Source: Nymphaea colorata (lineage: Eukaryota > Streptophyta > Magnoliopsida > Nymphaeales > Nymphaeaceae). Taken from it: a stretch of 64,000 nt of DNA. Made by a program: the position numbers and the translations under genes. Of this stretch, positions 11,226 through 23,246 are shown one piece after another (positions within the stretch are counted from its first letter, which is position 1; every line of letters begins with the position of its first letter). Under the pieces are notes generated by a model. It was not told the DNA's origin. It did not search any database and worked only from the letters and a program-made list of their open reading frames with translations. The stretch spans positions 25,836,412 to 25,900,411 of the forward strand of contig NC_045139.1 in the NCBI RefSeq assembly GCF_008831285.2. The letters run 5' to 3'.

Positions 11226-13410
11226 ATGAGTTGAGAAAGGTGGTGAAATCCTCTGGCCATTCAGATCTCCATCTAATCACAACTGCACGATGTAATGCAT
11301 CAGGCAATATGTTATAAGAGGTTGAAGGATTGTTCCATTCAAAGTTGAAGGAAAAAATCTAAGAATCCTAAAAGCTCATGGGCAAACATATATGCAAAGA
11401 TACGTGCAAATGCTCGTATTTTTAATTTTATTTTTCCATCTCCACACAAATCAAGAGATTCAGATTCGTTAATATGAAGCATTTATAAGTTTACGTTTGG
11501 CGCAGAGCAAACCGTGTCCCAAAGTTCCAAAACAAAACTAAACAAAATTGACTTTTGGGTCTCTCTGTAATTCTTGTGGTTCGATAAGCCACGAAGCATT
11601 AAGAAGTCACAAAATTCCAAAATTATTCTGAAAACAATTGACTTTCGGATCTCCCTGCATTTCTAGTGTTCAACAACAGCCAAAAACCATTAAGAAGTCA
11701 CGCAATTCTATATCTCAAACGCAGGATATTTTCTTGGTAAGGACCAATCCCTTGTGGAAACTCATTTTAGTGGTTGTCATCTTTGAATTTCCTTATGCAA
11801 ACCTAGGTTAGTCCACACAAGGAACAAATAATTACTGGTTACTGGCCGGGGTAGAGCCAAGGGCAGGTCGATAGGGGCATGGCCTCCATTCAATTTTTTT
11901 TTTTAATTTACATGTAAATATTTAAAAAAATTCATTTATCGTATATCAACATTTTGATTTTTAATGTGTTACGTTTGCAAAAACTGTTTTCTTTTCCCAA
12001 ATGTGTACACAGCCATGATTCCAATGAAACACATTCTGGAAAATTTAATCCACAATACAAGAAATAATAAACTAAAAAAACTAAAATATATTGCAATATA
12101 TTATTGTTCAAAATGAGTAATTTATTACCTCAAGCCATATATAGCGTAACTGGCCAGGATAAGGGTTTGTAAAGACGCGTGTCTTTATGCCTCCAAGCTT
12201 AAAGTGGTGAAGTGCCGTATTTAAGTTAAAAGGTCCATAATTGCAATGAGTAATGCTAATGTGGGTGAAGACGGAGAATGGGTCTTTTGAGTTTTTTTTT
12301 TTTATAAAAAAAAAAATTAATTGTTAACATGTTAGTCACCCAAAAAGCATGCCAACTGTTACATGAATAAACGAAATATATCTTTTTTCTTTTATTTTTT
12401 ACTCAAAAATCTTTTCCATCCAGTGCTGATGGCAAGGCAAGTAAATGAAGAGAAAGTACGAAGTACATGACCAATCAATATGACGGTTTCAGTGTCGTTA
12501 ATTTCGGCATTTGAGTCCTATTCTGTTGCTGAACGGCTAGGTCCCATGCATCTGTTAGAAAAAACATTTTGTAGTACTTTAAAAACGTTAAAATCAAATA
12601 ATTTACCTTTATTTTATAAACATAATTTTACAAAGCTCTCTTTTTTACGTATCGGCAAATATTCCAAGATATATTAGTTGCTGCAGTCAAGAGCGGAGTG
12701 AAGAGGTGGGCCAAACGATTCAACGAATTTATTCGAGTAGGGCCAAACTGAACTCGAATCTAAAAAAAATATATTACTCAACTAAAAATTTTTAAATTTT
12801 ATAATGTAATTTTTTTTAAGTTAATTGGAGTGGGCCACACGAGCCCCCCTCCCTCCGCCGTAGAGCCCCCCTCCCTCCGCCGTAGCTGCAGTGATTGTTT
12901 TGAAGGAGCAGAGCAGAGACAAAGGTCTGAACATCGGTCGGGTCCCAACTTGTAACTGCAGTTTGAAGAGACAAAGGTCTAAACCCAACTTGTAACTGCA
13001 GTTCAAACTGGACTTGACACCTGAAACTTAAGCTCGGGTTTAACTTAATTCCACTTAATTAAAATAAATATATATTTTTTAAAATATAAAATAAAACATA
13101 AAAATAATTAATCATAATAAAATATATATTATTATAAAAAAATAATATTAAAAAAACATATAAAACGGAATCAGACCCATGGAAGATCCAACCCCATGCT
13201 CAACCTCATAAACCTTAGGAAAACTTGAAATCCTCGGATCTTAAAAGATTTTCTATTGAGAAAAGGTAATTTGAAATCAAAGTCTATCAAATGCCTCTTA
13301 ACCCTACAAAAAATGCTATCTAAGAACAGGAGCAGCGTAGCTAACAAGACAAAAGAAGATGAAAACAAGAAGACAATGTGACGCGATCATACTGAAATTA
13401 TTAACTATAC
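10907..13410. other. Intergenic with microsatellite and small tandem duplications
   Basis: No supported gene. A compound (TA)n(GT)n microsatellite lies at about 11194-11226. At 12841-12884 a 22-bp unit (AGCCCCCCTCCCTCCGCCGT plus flank) is repeated twice in tandem. At about 12918-13003 a longer unit containing GACAAAGGTCT and CCAACTTGTAACTGCAG is duplicated with divergence. Long AT-rich runs occur at 13040-13165. Confidence 0.5.
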
Positions 13411-13420
13411 ATTATATGTG

Positions 13421-13430
13421 TATATATATG
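13421..13430 (+). promoter_or_regulatory. TATA box of the aspartic protease gene
   Basis: TATATATATG lies 53 bp before the ATG at 13483. A start of transcription about 30 bp downstream would leave a short 5' leader of roughly 30 bp. The location is plausible, but dinucleotide TA runs are common in this DNA. Confidence 0.5.
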
Positions 13431-13482
13431 GCGGTTCCTAGTTCCTACTCCATTCATACCACCCATCAAATGCAACTAAATC

Positions 13483-14760
13483 ATGGCGAGCTCCTCCTCC
13501 TCCTCCTCCTCCTCCTTCCCGTTCATACTTTTCTTCACTCTCCTCTGCCTGTGCAAATGCAATGCCTCCCCACGTCTCCCCACCACTCTCACTATCATCC
13601 CCATCAGCAGCCACCTCTCCAAATCCTCTCTGCCTTCGCTCGACCAGATCGATGCCCACGACAAGGCTCGTCTCATCTTCCTCGACAGCCTCGCGGCCAA
13701 GAAGGAGGCGACCATCGCCTCCGGCACCCCGTTCCACCAAGCCGGCAGCTATCTGGTAAAGGCCAAAGTGGGCACCCCCGGCCAGGCCCTGCTTATGGCC
13801 ATGGACACCAGCTACGACGCGGCCTGGGTTCCTTGCAGCGGCTGCATCGGCTGCTCCAATCCCACCCCCTTCGCCCATAAGAACTCCTCCTCCTTCCGGC
13901 CCCTCCACTGCGCCATGCCGCAGTGCAGACAGGCGCCCAACTCCTTCTGCGCCGCGCCGTGGTGTAGGTTCAAGGCGACCTATGGGGCTTCCTCCTTTGA
14001 GGGCCTCATGTCTCTGGACTCGCTTGCACTTGCCGACGACACCCTGCCCAGATACGCCTTCGGCTGCCTCCGGCAGGTGACCGGGAAGCCGGTCCTGTCT
14101 CAGGGCCTGCTGGGACTCGGCCGAGGCCCCCTCTCGCTTCTGTCACAGGCCGGCAATCTCTACCGGAACACCTTCTCCTACTGCCTGCCCAGCTTCAGGT
14201 CCTCCAGCTTTACCGGTACGCTGCGTCTTGGACCGGTCGGCCAACCGACACGCATCGACTTCACTCCGTTGTTGACCAACCCCAGCAGGCCCACCTTGTA
14301 CTACGTCAACATGACCGCCATAAGAGTCGGGCGCAGGTTCGTGAACCTCCCTCCCAGCGCTCTGGCGTTCGACCCCACCACCGGCGCCGGCACCATATTC
14401 GACTCGGGCACGATGGTGACTCGGCTGGTGGCGCCGGCCTACGCCGCCGTCCGGGACGAGTTCCGGAAGCGGATCAACCTGCCCGTCTCGTCGCTGGGTG
14501 GGTACGATACGTGTTTCACCGAGCCGTTCGTGCCGCCGACGATCTCGTTCCATTTCGACGGGATGTTCGTGACGCTGCCGAGGGAGAACGTCGTCATACA
14601 CAGCAGCTACGGGACGACGACCTGCCTGGCCATGGCCTCCGCGCCGGACAACGTCAACTCGGTGGTGAACGTCATCGCTTCCTACCAGCAGCAGAACCAC
14701 AGGGTTCTCTACGACGTAGCCAACTCCCGTATCGGTGTGTCGCGTGAGCTCTGCAGCTAG
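13483..14760 (+). CDS. Secreted nepenthesin-type aspartic protease, AED3-like (family A1B)
   Basis: Intact, intronless gene of 425 codons. A Ser run (residues 3-11) and a hydrophobic segment (FPFILFFTLLCLCKC, 12-26) form a likely signal peptide, so the product should enter the secretory path and probably reach the apoplast. A propeptide-like region follows to about residue 88. The mature fold begins at SYLVKAKVGTP. The first catalytic loop reads MDTSYDAAWVPCSGC (107-121), with Asp108 in a D-T-S context instead of the usual D-T-G. The cysteine-rich insert (C118, C121, C124, C143, C148, C156, C161) is typical of plant nepenthesin-like enzymes. The flap tyrosine is probably Y167 in ATYGAS. The second catalytic loop is IFDSGTMVTRL with Asp307. 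The C-terminus ASYQQQNHRVLYDVANSRIGV is a family signature. D-T-S in the first loop also occurs in AED3-type proteins as I know them, so it probably does not mean inactivation. The ORF is strongly GC-rich against AT-rich flanks. Confidence 0.93.
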   Translation: MASSSSSSSSSFPFILFFTLLCLCKCNASPRLPTTLTIIPISSHLSKSSLPSLDQIDAHDKARLIFLDSLAAKKEATIASGTPFHQAGSYLVKAKVGTPGQALLMAMDTSYDAAWVPCSGCIGCSNPTPFAHKNSSSFRPLHCAMPQCRQAPNSFCAAPWCRFKATYGASSFEGLMSLDSLALADDTLPRYAFGCLRQVTGKPVLSQGLLGLGRGPLSLLSQAGNLYRNTFSYCLPSFRSSSFTGTLRLGPVGQPTRIDFTPLLTNPSRPTLYYVNMTAIRVGRRFVNLPPSALAFDPTTGAGTIFDSGTMVTRLVAPAYAAVRDEFRKRINLPVSSLGGYDTCFTEPFVPPTISFHFDGMFVTLPRENVVIHSSYGTTTCLAMASAPDNVNSVVNVIASYQQQNHRVLYDVANSRIGVSRELCS

Positions 14761-15580
14761 TGAACCGGCCCCGAGTCGGTCACCTTAAGCTTCTCTTGAG
14801 AGAGATGGCTGTTTTTGCTTGTTTGCTTTGGTATACCATAACCGCTCTCTGCTTGTCATTTTGTTAAGAAGTGTCCGTCCTTGCGTCAGAATTTAATTCT
14901 GTTACTCCTCTTGTGTCATTGCTGGACTGTTTCTGGAGATGCCAAACTATTTTTATAGTTTTCATCGTATTTCTTGGGAGAATATTAGGATGACATTGAA
15001 AAGAAGATAAAAAATGAGTGAACAAGAATATAATGCAAATAAGAAAACAGAAGCATTTAAAGTGAATAATATATTGCCCATAAGAATGGTAAAATGAAGG
15101 AAGAAAAGGGAAAATATGAATACATAGAGTCCAATGGCAAAAAAAAAAAAAAAAGCAAACATGATTAACCACAAGTGGATCTAATAACCGAACCAAGCAT
15201 CCTTGCTATTTCTCTTTCATGAATTGAAATTGCTCCTTGATTCTTGACCAAAGCCACGACTGCATTTCTCTAAACACTGAATGTGTATATTATGTATGCG
15301 TGTGTGAAAATTGAATGATGATTTTGGATAGCCAAAGTTACCCAGCTTATTTATAAAGACCATCTGATCTAATGATCTAATATAATGAAGCATGAGTGTT
15401 TCCATACTCCTTGAATGTGCAACGATTTGGACTCCATGATCTCGTTAAATCGATTCCACAAGAATTGGGTTCACTCAATCTATGGGTGTGGTTCATCTTG
15501 AAAATGGAACATAGCAATCGAAATGAGCTTGCCCATTTATTTTTGAAAATTTCAGAAATCCCCATTATTTTGAAAATCAG
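14761..15580. other. 3' flank of the protease gene
   Basis: Contains the presumed 3' UTR. I see no canonical AATAAA close to the stop and cannot place the poly(A) site. The remainder is AT-rich with no supported gene. Confidence 0.4.
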
Positions 15581-17100
15581 CAATTAACAAAAATATTTAT
15601 CTAGTATGGTTTCAAAAAGAAACCCCTATATTGAAAACAAGGATTTTGGTCAAATCCAAAATCACAAAAGAAATTCACTTTTCACCATGCCCATTTGGAA
15701 ATATATATTTCCAAATGTCAAGCTATTTTAAAAAAGCAATACATGCCAATTTGAAAATATCAATACAAGTCGTTTCCAGATATCAAGCTATTTCTCAAAC
15801 CAAGCTACTTCCAAAATAAAAAACACCAATCAAAACCAATCTTTCAAATGCCTCATCCTACACGAATTCACAAAATTTAATATTCCTAAACAAAAAAAAA
15901 AAAATTGAAAGTTCAATTCTCAAAATTTTCAAACAAATGAACTCAATTTTTCTGATGATCTTGCCAAAAAAGAGTTTAATCAGCTTTTCAAATGAAATTT
16001 GTAACTCTACTTCCAAATCTAAAATTTTCAAACTCAAACTTATAGACCTTACTCCAGAAGCTTTCTTGACATCAAGAATAAACTCGGAGAACATCGAACA
16101 TTTCCTACCTTTAAGATGGACCTTTGTTTATGGGAGATCCATCAAATGATGCATGGAGAGAAATAAAATAAAGTATGAATGAACATGTAGTTTATCTCAT
16201 GTATGCATGCAAGCACTCACTCCAAAAATGCACCCACTCACTATCGCAAAAAACATAAGTGCGTGAAATCGAGTTGCTATCATGACTAAGCCATATTGGA
16301 AAAAAAAACTTGAGCACCTCTCTTATTTGACACGAAAAAACAAAACTTTCAAAATAGTTATAAAACCAAAATTTTTGAAATCAATTTCAAATAAACTTCA
16401 TCATTGGATTTTTCCCAAAATCAAACCAATTTTCAAATCCAAGTTAAGCAAAATTTCATGACCTTGATCAAAATTCCCAAAGATCAAAATTCTAATTAAG
16501 TAAATTCTCCTAAAACTAGACTTTGATTCCCAAATTCCAATTTTCATCCCATTTCAAGATCAAAACCAACCAATTGAAACCAAGTTTCCTCAATATTTCC
16601 AAAACTAGACTCAAACTTCAAAATTTCAAATCCAAAGGTCCGATCCTCAAAATTTCAATCACCAAGGTCCGATCCTCAAAATTTCCAGCTGGGCTTCAAC
16701 TATCCAATCCAACTTTTCCAAATCCAATCTTGCTTCAAAAATGAATTTTAGTTCTATAGTTTCCAAGAATTTTCAAATCAAACTTCAAATCCCAAAATCT
16801 CAGCTATCTTCAAAATTCTAAGGTCTAGCCCAAACTTTCAATTCACGATTCCAAAATCCTAGTTTCAGAAACAAAGCTTCAATTACCCAATCCCCCATCC
16901 TATTCAACATTCAAACTCTCAATTTCCTTTTTTTTTTAACCAATTCAAAATTCAATTGCTAGAATCTGGGAGTAATTCAAAAGTCCTATTCCATATGCAA
17001 TTTCGTAATCTCTAAAATTTCTAAAATCTAATCCAAGTCTTTGTTCAAAATGAACTCCAAAATCTAAAATCTGATCCATGCTCATTCATGTAGGAAAAAT
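15581..17100. repeat. AT-rich noncoding block of TTCAAAATTC-type words
   Basis: About 1.5 kb dominated by short variants of CAAAATTTC, TCCAAATTC and AAATCCAA, without coding sequence. A 26-bp unit (core AAGGTCCGATCCTCAAAATT) is tandemly duplicated near 16635-16685. A similar texture recurs at 57950-58300. It is probably decayed retrotransposon noncoding sequence. Confidence 0.4.
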
Positions 17101-20100
17101 AACTTGTCAAGCTTGAGAATACCTAGACCCTGGATCAATTACTCCCATTAATTGTGGCAAGAATGGTCAATTCTCGTATCTGGTTCCTTTCTCCAAAAAT
17201 CTATTTTCAAGCAAAACCCAAAATTTTGCTATTTCATGTAAGACTTTTCCTTTGCCCAAACACCCGTGGGAAGGATCGAGTGTGAATAGGAAGCGCTTCC
17301 ATATCAAAGAAACAATGTAAAGAACCAAGGTCTTTAATAGCAAATTTTGCACTTATCTACTAAATGTGAAGAACTTTCAATAGTTACAATATTATCCACA
17401 AATATGAAAATGAAAACTGGGTGAGCATTTGCAATTCGCATAAGCAATGATGTGTCAATCTTAGAGCTAACAAAACCTATAGACATTAAGAGTGAATTGA
17501 GACAATGAAACCAAGTCCTGGAGCTAGCTTGCTCAAGTCCATATAATCATAATTCATTTTGCGTAGTGTGGAAAACGAAAATCAATAACATCTTGTGGTT
17601 GAACCATGTTATAGCAAGAAGTCATGAAGAAATGCATTATAGGCATCTAACTATCGAGCTATCCACTATCAGAAAACAACAATACATGACTAAATGTCTC
17701 AAAATAATATGCTCCTTGTTCTAGAGTATAGCCTTCTAAAACTAAGCAAGCCATGTATCTTTCAAGAGTCCCAACAGCTTGTTATAAACCATGTACTGCC
17801 AGCAATACTGTAATGCAGAATAGGGGGACTAGAATCTAGTGTGATCTTTTGTTAGGGTTGGGTCAACACCCATGGTTTGATGCCTATATAAAATTTGAAC
17901 CTTGAGCAAAGGATATAGGTTATTTGTCATTAATTAATTCATTAATTAAGGTTGAAAAGAAAGAATGACATGAGGTGTGGTAGATCTTAGGTTTAAGAGA
18001 CCCAGTTTGGAATCAAGTGGTCATAGTGTGGGTATGTGTTTGTGAGGCAAGAGATAATGGCTCAGGCTTAGGGGGTGAGGAAGGTGACACAGTCTCATGG
18101 TTGGTTACTAGGATAAGTGTAGTAATTTGATGGTAACTAAGCTTCAATATTGGTAGGGACGGGTCAATGGTGATGGATATAGAGGGGGTCAGATGTTGGT
18201 GATAGAGTAGGAAAATAAATGGAAGCTGGTGAAGGATGTGTTGTGGTTTTGGTATCAGTTTTCATACTATTTTTCTTAAAAAGAAAAACTTATTTATCAA
18301 AGGCAACATTAAGGCAAATAGTCTATTTAACAATGGGTTGAGACATAAGTAGCCCTTGTGCTTATCATTGTCCCTCAAGAATAGACACTTTTGGTTTCTA
18401 AACTACAGTTTATGAACATTGTGAGGCCATGACAAGGAAGCTTGCATGCCCAAACAATTTCATGAATGCATAATCAGTTTCCTTATTAAAAAACCTTCAG
18501 TAGAGACTTTTCATTCCTATAACTGGAAAAGGAAGTCTATTGATTCAGTAAGTTGTCGTTAAAAAATCAAAATTCCAAAATTTGTAAGGCATTCCAGCAT
18601 GTGCGAGTAACACATGACTAGCCTCAACAGTATGTCTTTGTTTAAGTTCTACTCTCTCATTTTGTTGATGCATATGAGAAGCAAACAAGATTATGTTCGA
18701 AGTCAAGTAATTTTATGTGCTGAGAAATTAGCTCGTATTGTCTTCCCAATCACTTTGTAATGTTTTGACTTTTATTTAGACATGATATTTAATAACAAAT
18801 ATCCATCTAAAACAAGAATATCCATCAACAAAGCAAACATAATAATAATTTTCATGCAATGATGAAACTAGGACAGGTCCCCACATGTCAAAAATAGGTA
18901 AATCAAATGGTCCATCAAGCACTTGATATAGATGATAAGGGAAGTTTATGTCTTTTTCCCATTTGACAAACATCAAACATTGAAAAAAATCTTTTCATGG
19001 AAAATAGACAATCCATGTTTATTAATGATATGTTTAGTAATTCTAAGAGAATGATGCCTTAGACAATGATGCCAATGATGAAGTGTGATTCACTTTCTAA
19101 CTAGTGCTTCGGCTTTATGACGTTTGATTCGTCCCACTCCAATTTGTAGAGACCCAGATCAGGCTTGATGGTTAGAAATGCCTGGTTGGTCTTCATATTA
19201 TTCAGAGAACAATCAGATGGATAAAATCTAAAGAGAACATTGTTGCCATTAGTAAATTGATAAACAAAAAGTAAGTTACTTGTGATAAACCTTCCTCAAA
19301 AAATTCTGAAGTATTATAAGATAGTGAAGTATACCAATACGCTTTATTTCTAACCTTGTGCACTTCCAACTTGGAATTTTCAACACCATATGGTGCATGG
19401 CTCTTGAGTCAGGATACCAACCCCTATATACAACTGACAACAAAAACTTTCATGTTCAATTTGATTTTCTTCTTTCAAATATTGATAGGACTTGCATTTG
19501 AGAGTAACATGTCAATATTGCCTACATGCTTGAAAACTAGTCCTACAATTTGATGTTATATGTCCATGCTTTCCACAAGCAAAACAAGTATGCAATCAGT
19601 ACAAAAATTACTTCGAGTACCAACATTATGATTTCCCTAATCATTGTTGCTTCAGTTCCTATTATTGTTGAACTAATTCCTTTGATTGTATTATTGTGGT
19701 TTGAATGTTAGATATGTAAGAGTTGGTCACTTAGTTAATGTTAAATTCGAGTTTTTGAATTTATGCTTTATGCAACAAAAGCATTATAAGTAAATATTCA
19801 AGGCTAATTGGATATAGACGAGTATTTAATGAAGCTCTATAAAGGTCTATTCTTGACATTAAACAAATCAACAAATATATAAAAACATCAAATCAGCGGG
19901 CTTTGATGCCAAAGACAACTGGTGTTCCATATTCTTAGCCCTGCAAAAATATTCATTTATAAACTCGGTTCCCTTCTTAAGGTTTTTAAGCTGCCCTTTC
20001 ATTTGTTATATCTGAACCATAAGAGATGATCGGATCTAACTCAATAGAAGTTGGCCCATTTGCTATCATTCATCACACTTTGGTTTCTTACCTTTGGTAT

Positions 20101-20380
20101 TATTATTATACATAAAAATTCACTCGAACAGGCATTGAAACCATCAGTATAAACCATGAGATAGTAACTCTCTAATAGAGGCTTAAATTACAAATCCCAA
20201 AGAAGAAAAATGCATATATCTAATTGAACAGTTAGAAAATATTGAAGATGTTTGGGTGCACGGTGGTAAAATAGGAAAAACCTGATCTATAAACATGTTG
20301 TGAATGTTGTTGCTATCGTGTCCCTAATTATTGTCTATCTCACTATTGTTATCTCCACTAGTATGTTTTCCAGCCATTGT
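17100..20380 (-). pseudogene. Decayed Ty1/copia retrotransposon (gag-protease-integrase-RT)
   Basis: Reading the minus strand downward gives copia domains in the right order, broken by many stops and frameshifts. A probable gag start reads MAGKHTSGDN near 20378. The protease/active-site region reads DSRATHHMV near 19410. Integrase starts with GPFDLPIFDMWGPV and YYYVCFVDGYSCFRWI (about 18920-18790) and continues LQSDW...HMHQQNERVELKQRHTVE and LLAHAGMPYKFW (about 18760-18580). The RT begins CLVLEGYTLEQGAYYFETFS (about 17745-17690) and has VFIFIFVDNIVTI near 17420-17380, where FVDN replaces the expected YVDD. RNase H is not recognisable. LTRs were not found. It cannot encode functional proteins. 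Confidence 0.85.
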
Positions 20381-21509
20381 GATGTAAGCACTAACAAAAC
20401 CTTGGATGAGTGTAGCCTGGATGTCTTCATACCATAAAAATGCAAGAAGGAAGAAGAAGAGCAATGCTCAATTAATGTGGTTTGACTTAAGAAGAGTCTA
20501 TATCCACAACCTCTAAAGCTTTATACTTCACTCTCATAATTGCTAATGAGATGAGAGGTTCCTTTATGAACAAAATCCCAGTTACATATTATGAAATTGT
20601 ACTTATCTTTAGGAGGTTTACATTTATTTATAATCTTATTTTTGGTATGATATTTTACAAATATCTCCATTAAATGTTCCACTAATTTTAGTTTCCTTAA
20701 TTTTATTGCTAGCAACTACACCTTCCTCAACAAAAAAGTCTAGCATGCCAACAAAGCAGCTCATCTCTAATTTGCATAGTGGACATTTTTAAATTGTTTG
20801 GCAACAAGATACCAGCAATTACAACTTAAAATTAGCAAAGGAATTGGTGATGAGAGGATTTTTCCACTGATTTATAAAGGTGATGTCTTGAATTAATGTA
20901 AAAACAAAGTTTTTTAAATTTCTCTAATGTGATTAGAATGTTTTCACTTGCAAGGTAGGCACACCAAGATACTCTTGGTGCGACATCTTTGGACCATGCA
21001 GCTCGCTCCAATCTTCAACAAGGTATTTTTCTTCTCAACCAATCCCATATGTGTAGTCACATTTAGTTAAACCTCTCCCCCTTTCTGTTTATATATAAGA
21101 ATCTGAAAGGAAGTTCTTGGGTGTGTCTATATTGCAAACTATAGCAAATATCCTGGTTGCAAGCATTCCATTGTTTGTCAGCTTGTAGGTGTTCATGCTA
21201 CTAGTTTCCTTCCAGCATTTGTTGGCTTATGGATGCATGTTGCTGGCGTTTTGGCTTTGTTGTGCGTTCTTAGGTGTTAATGTTGATTGGTGGTTTTATG
21301 GGAGAGCCCTCCAGTTGTGCCAAAAATTTACAATAGGCAACTAAAAATTGCTGTGGTTTTTATGCCTTTAGTATTTTTCTATTACGCTTGAAGAAATAAT
21401 GTAAACAAGAAATTCGCTTGAGGAATAAAAGGATTAGTAGGGCCAGTATTAGGTTTAAGATGTCTCAGTGCATGTTATGTTTTATCTAGGTGTTTTTATA
21501 TTGCACATT
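20381..21509. other. Noncoding, upstream side of the copia relic
   Basis: No supported gene. Part of this should be the 5' leader or LTR of the minus-strand copia relic, but I found no primer binding site or LTR boundary. A 64-codon minus open frame at 20521-20715 has no recognised family. Confidence 0.35.
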
Positions 21510-21517
21510 GTGGTTCT

Positions 21518-22200
21518 TAGGGGTGGGCATCGGGCCAGGCCGGGTCGGCCCGTCGGGCCCAGGCCCAGCCCAATAGCCCGGGTCCCGGCCCGGGCCCGAC
21601 CTGGCCCGGCCCGATGCCCTAATCAAACGATGACTCTGCGCATTTTAAAATGAACATCAACAATCGGCTAGAAGGGTGGACGGTACTAGAAGAGCGGTGG
21701 CGGCGGTGGCGGCGGTGGTGGCAGAGGCGGCAGCAGTGGTGGCGGTGGTGGTGGAGGCGGCAGCGGCGCATAGGAGTGGTGCAAACCTGATGATCAGTGT
21801 CCCGATATGGCGTCTTAAGCAAGCATTTTGATGTTCAGGAGGAAATTATTGGATTGAAACTTTTTAACATCATCATACTAGATTGGGGGAGCATTCGTCT
21901 TTGAGAGGAGGAGGAGGAGGAGGAGGAGGAGGATGAAGAGGATGAGGAGTTTGAGGAGGTGGTGGAGGACGAGGAGGAGGAGGAGGATGATGAAGAGGAT
22001 GGGAGGCGGATGAGGAGGATGAAGAGGATGAGGGTTTGAGGAGGTGGTGGAGGAGGAGGATGAGGAGCAGAAGTGAAGGACTTAACAGACCGGGCCGCAC
22101 CATCGAACCTTGGCCCGGCCCGGGATCCGGTTTTCCTGGCCCGGACCCGGGCCCAACCAGGCCAGGTACCCGGTGGTGGCCTGGCCCACGCCCAGGCCTA
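21518..22200. mobile_element. Non-autonomous hAT-like element carrying GGN trinucleotide repeats, 683 bp
   Basis: The left end reads TAGGGGTGGGCATCGGGCC and the right end, on the opposite strand, TAGGCCTGGGCGTGGGCC. The flanks GTGGTTCT (21510-21517) and GTGGTTTT (22201-22208) agree at 7 of 8 positions, as expected for an 8-bp hAT target duplication. About 95 bp at the left and 110 bp at the right are packed with GGGCC/CCCGG subterminal repeats. The interior holds a (GGC/GGT)n-rich tract at about 21689-21770 and a (GAG/GAT)n tract at about 21905-22070. No transposase is present. Open frames through the triplet repeats are low-complexity artefacts. Confidence 0.75.
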
Positions 22201-22208
22201 GTGGTTTT

Positions 22209-23246
22209 GGTTAAATCTAGGAAGCACATGAACGTCTTCTTATTTTAGAGATAATAGCTAGTATGACATGTACTCAATATTATACATTAGTCCTCAAATT
22301 AGCACCAAAATCCATAAAAGCAAATATATCACGTAAAAATGGTTTCAGTGTCTATATGTGGCAGCATAATATAGCCTAAGTAAAATGGTGCTTCACGTAA
22401 TTTGGTCACAAATTATGGCATGCAATATAACGTAAATATTGAGAATGATTGGCACTACCAACTATTGAGAATGATTAGCACTGCTATGCCGTGACTCCAT
22501 AGACATAGTGATTAGCTCTTTCAGCAAGTAATGGTACCTTGATTATATACATTTATTGATAAGCCCTCGTTGCAGAGTGGTGGTACTTTGACTATATACA
22601 CATACTGACTAATTCTTGAATCTTAAAGAATGTGAATCAGTTGAGTAAAATATAATGACTTGATGCTCCCATTGTGATGTAAAAGAATGACTGTAATAAA
22701 TGCATGTTATAAAATCAACCACATATTAAAATATCAAATGCATGTTAGCCAAATATTAAATAGCAAAGTCAACCCTTTTCCACAAATAGGTATCAACCAT
22801 ACAAGTACATTAATTGGAAAAACATAATTTTTTTAATCTAATTATATGAAAATATTTAATTCTGCCTATGCAATTTCTAGGTATCACCTTCCGATATATC
22901 TATAATTTTATTCAAAATGTGTAGTTACAATTGCTTGTGCATGTTATGAAATGCAGGTAGATATTAAATAACAGAATCAACCTTCTTTACAAACCGAATC
23001 ATACAAGTAGAATAATTGAACAAATAAAACCTTTTATTTAATTATATGGAACTATTCTATAATTGCATATGTCACTTCTTAAGTATCAGCTTCAATTAAG
23101 TCTAAAATGTCAATCAACATGCATGGTTATAAAGATATAATGCATAAGTTGCATGCACAAATAGCCAGGCTTAGCCAAGAGACCAGAAGGAACCATGGCC
23201 TCACCAGGACTTTCTAAAAGGAAAATTTATTACTTAAATTTTTGAA
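22209..23246. other. Intergenic, nothing recognised
   Basis: AT-rich DNA. Two near-copies of a short phrase (ATTGAGAATGATTGGCACT and a variant) occur at about 22437 and 22464. Other recurring phrases (CATGTTATAAAAT, CAAATATTAAATA) hint at old internal duplication. No gene. Confidence 0.35.

Noticed and set aside
13359-14747. Overlapping frames on both strands across the aspartic protease gene
   Set aside because: They are shadow frames created by the high GC content of the real gene; only the 425-codon plus frame shows family motifs.
19895-19915. A primer-site-like sequence (TGGCATCAAAGCC on the minus strand)
   Set aside because: It lies downstream of the probable gag start of the copia relic, where a primer site cannot be, and has two or more mismatches.
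21619-22248. His/Arg-rich and Pro-rich frames at 21.6-22.25 kb
   Set aside because: They run through the GGN/GAN triplet repeats and GGGCC ends of a hAT-like element.
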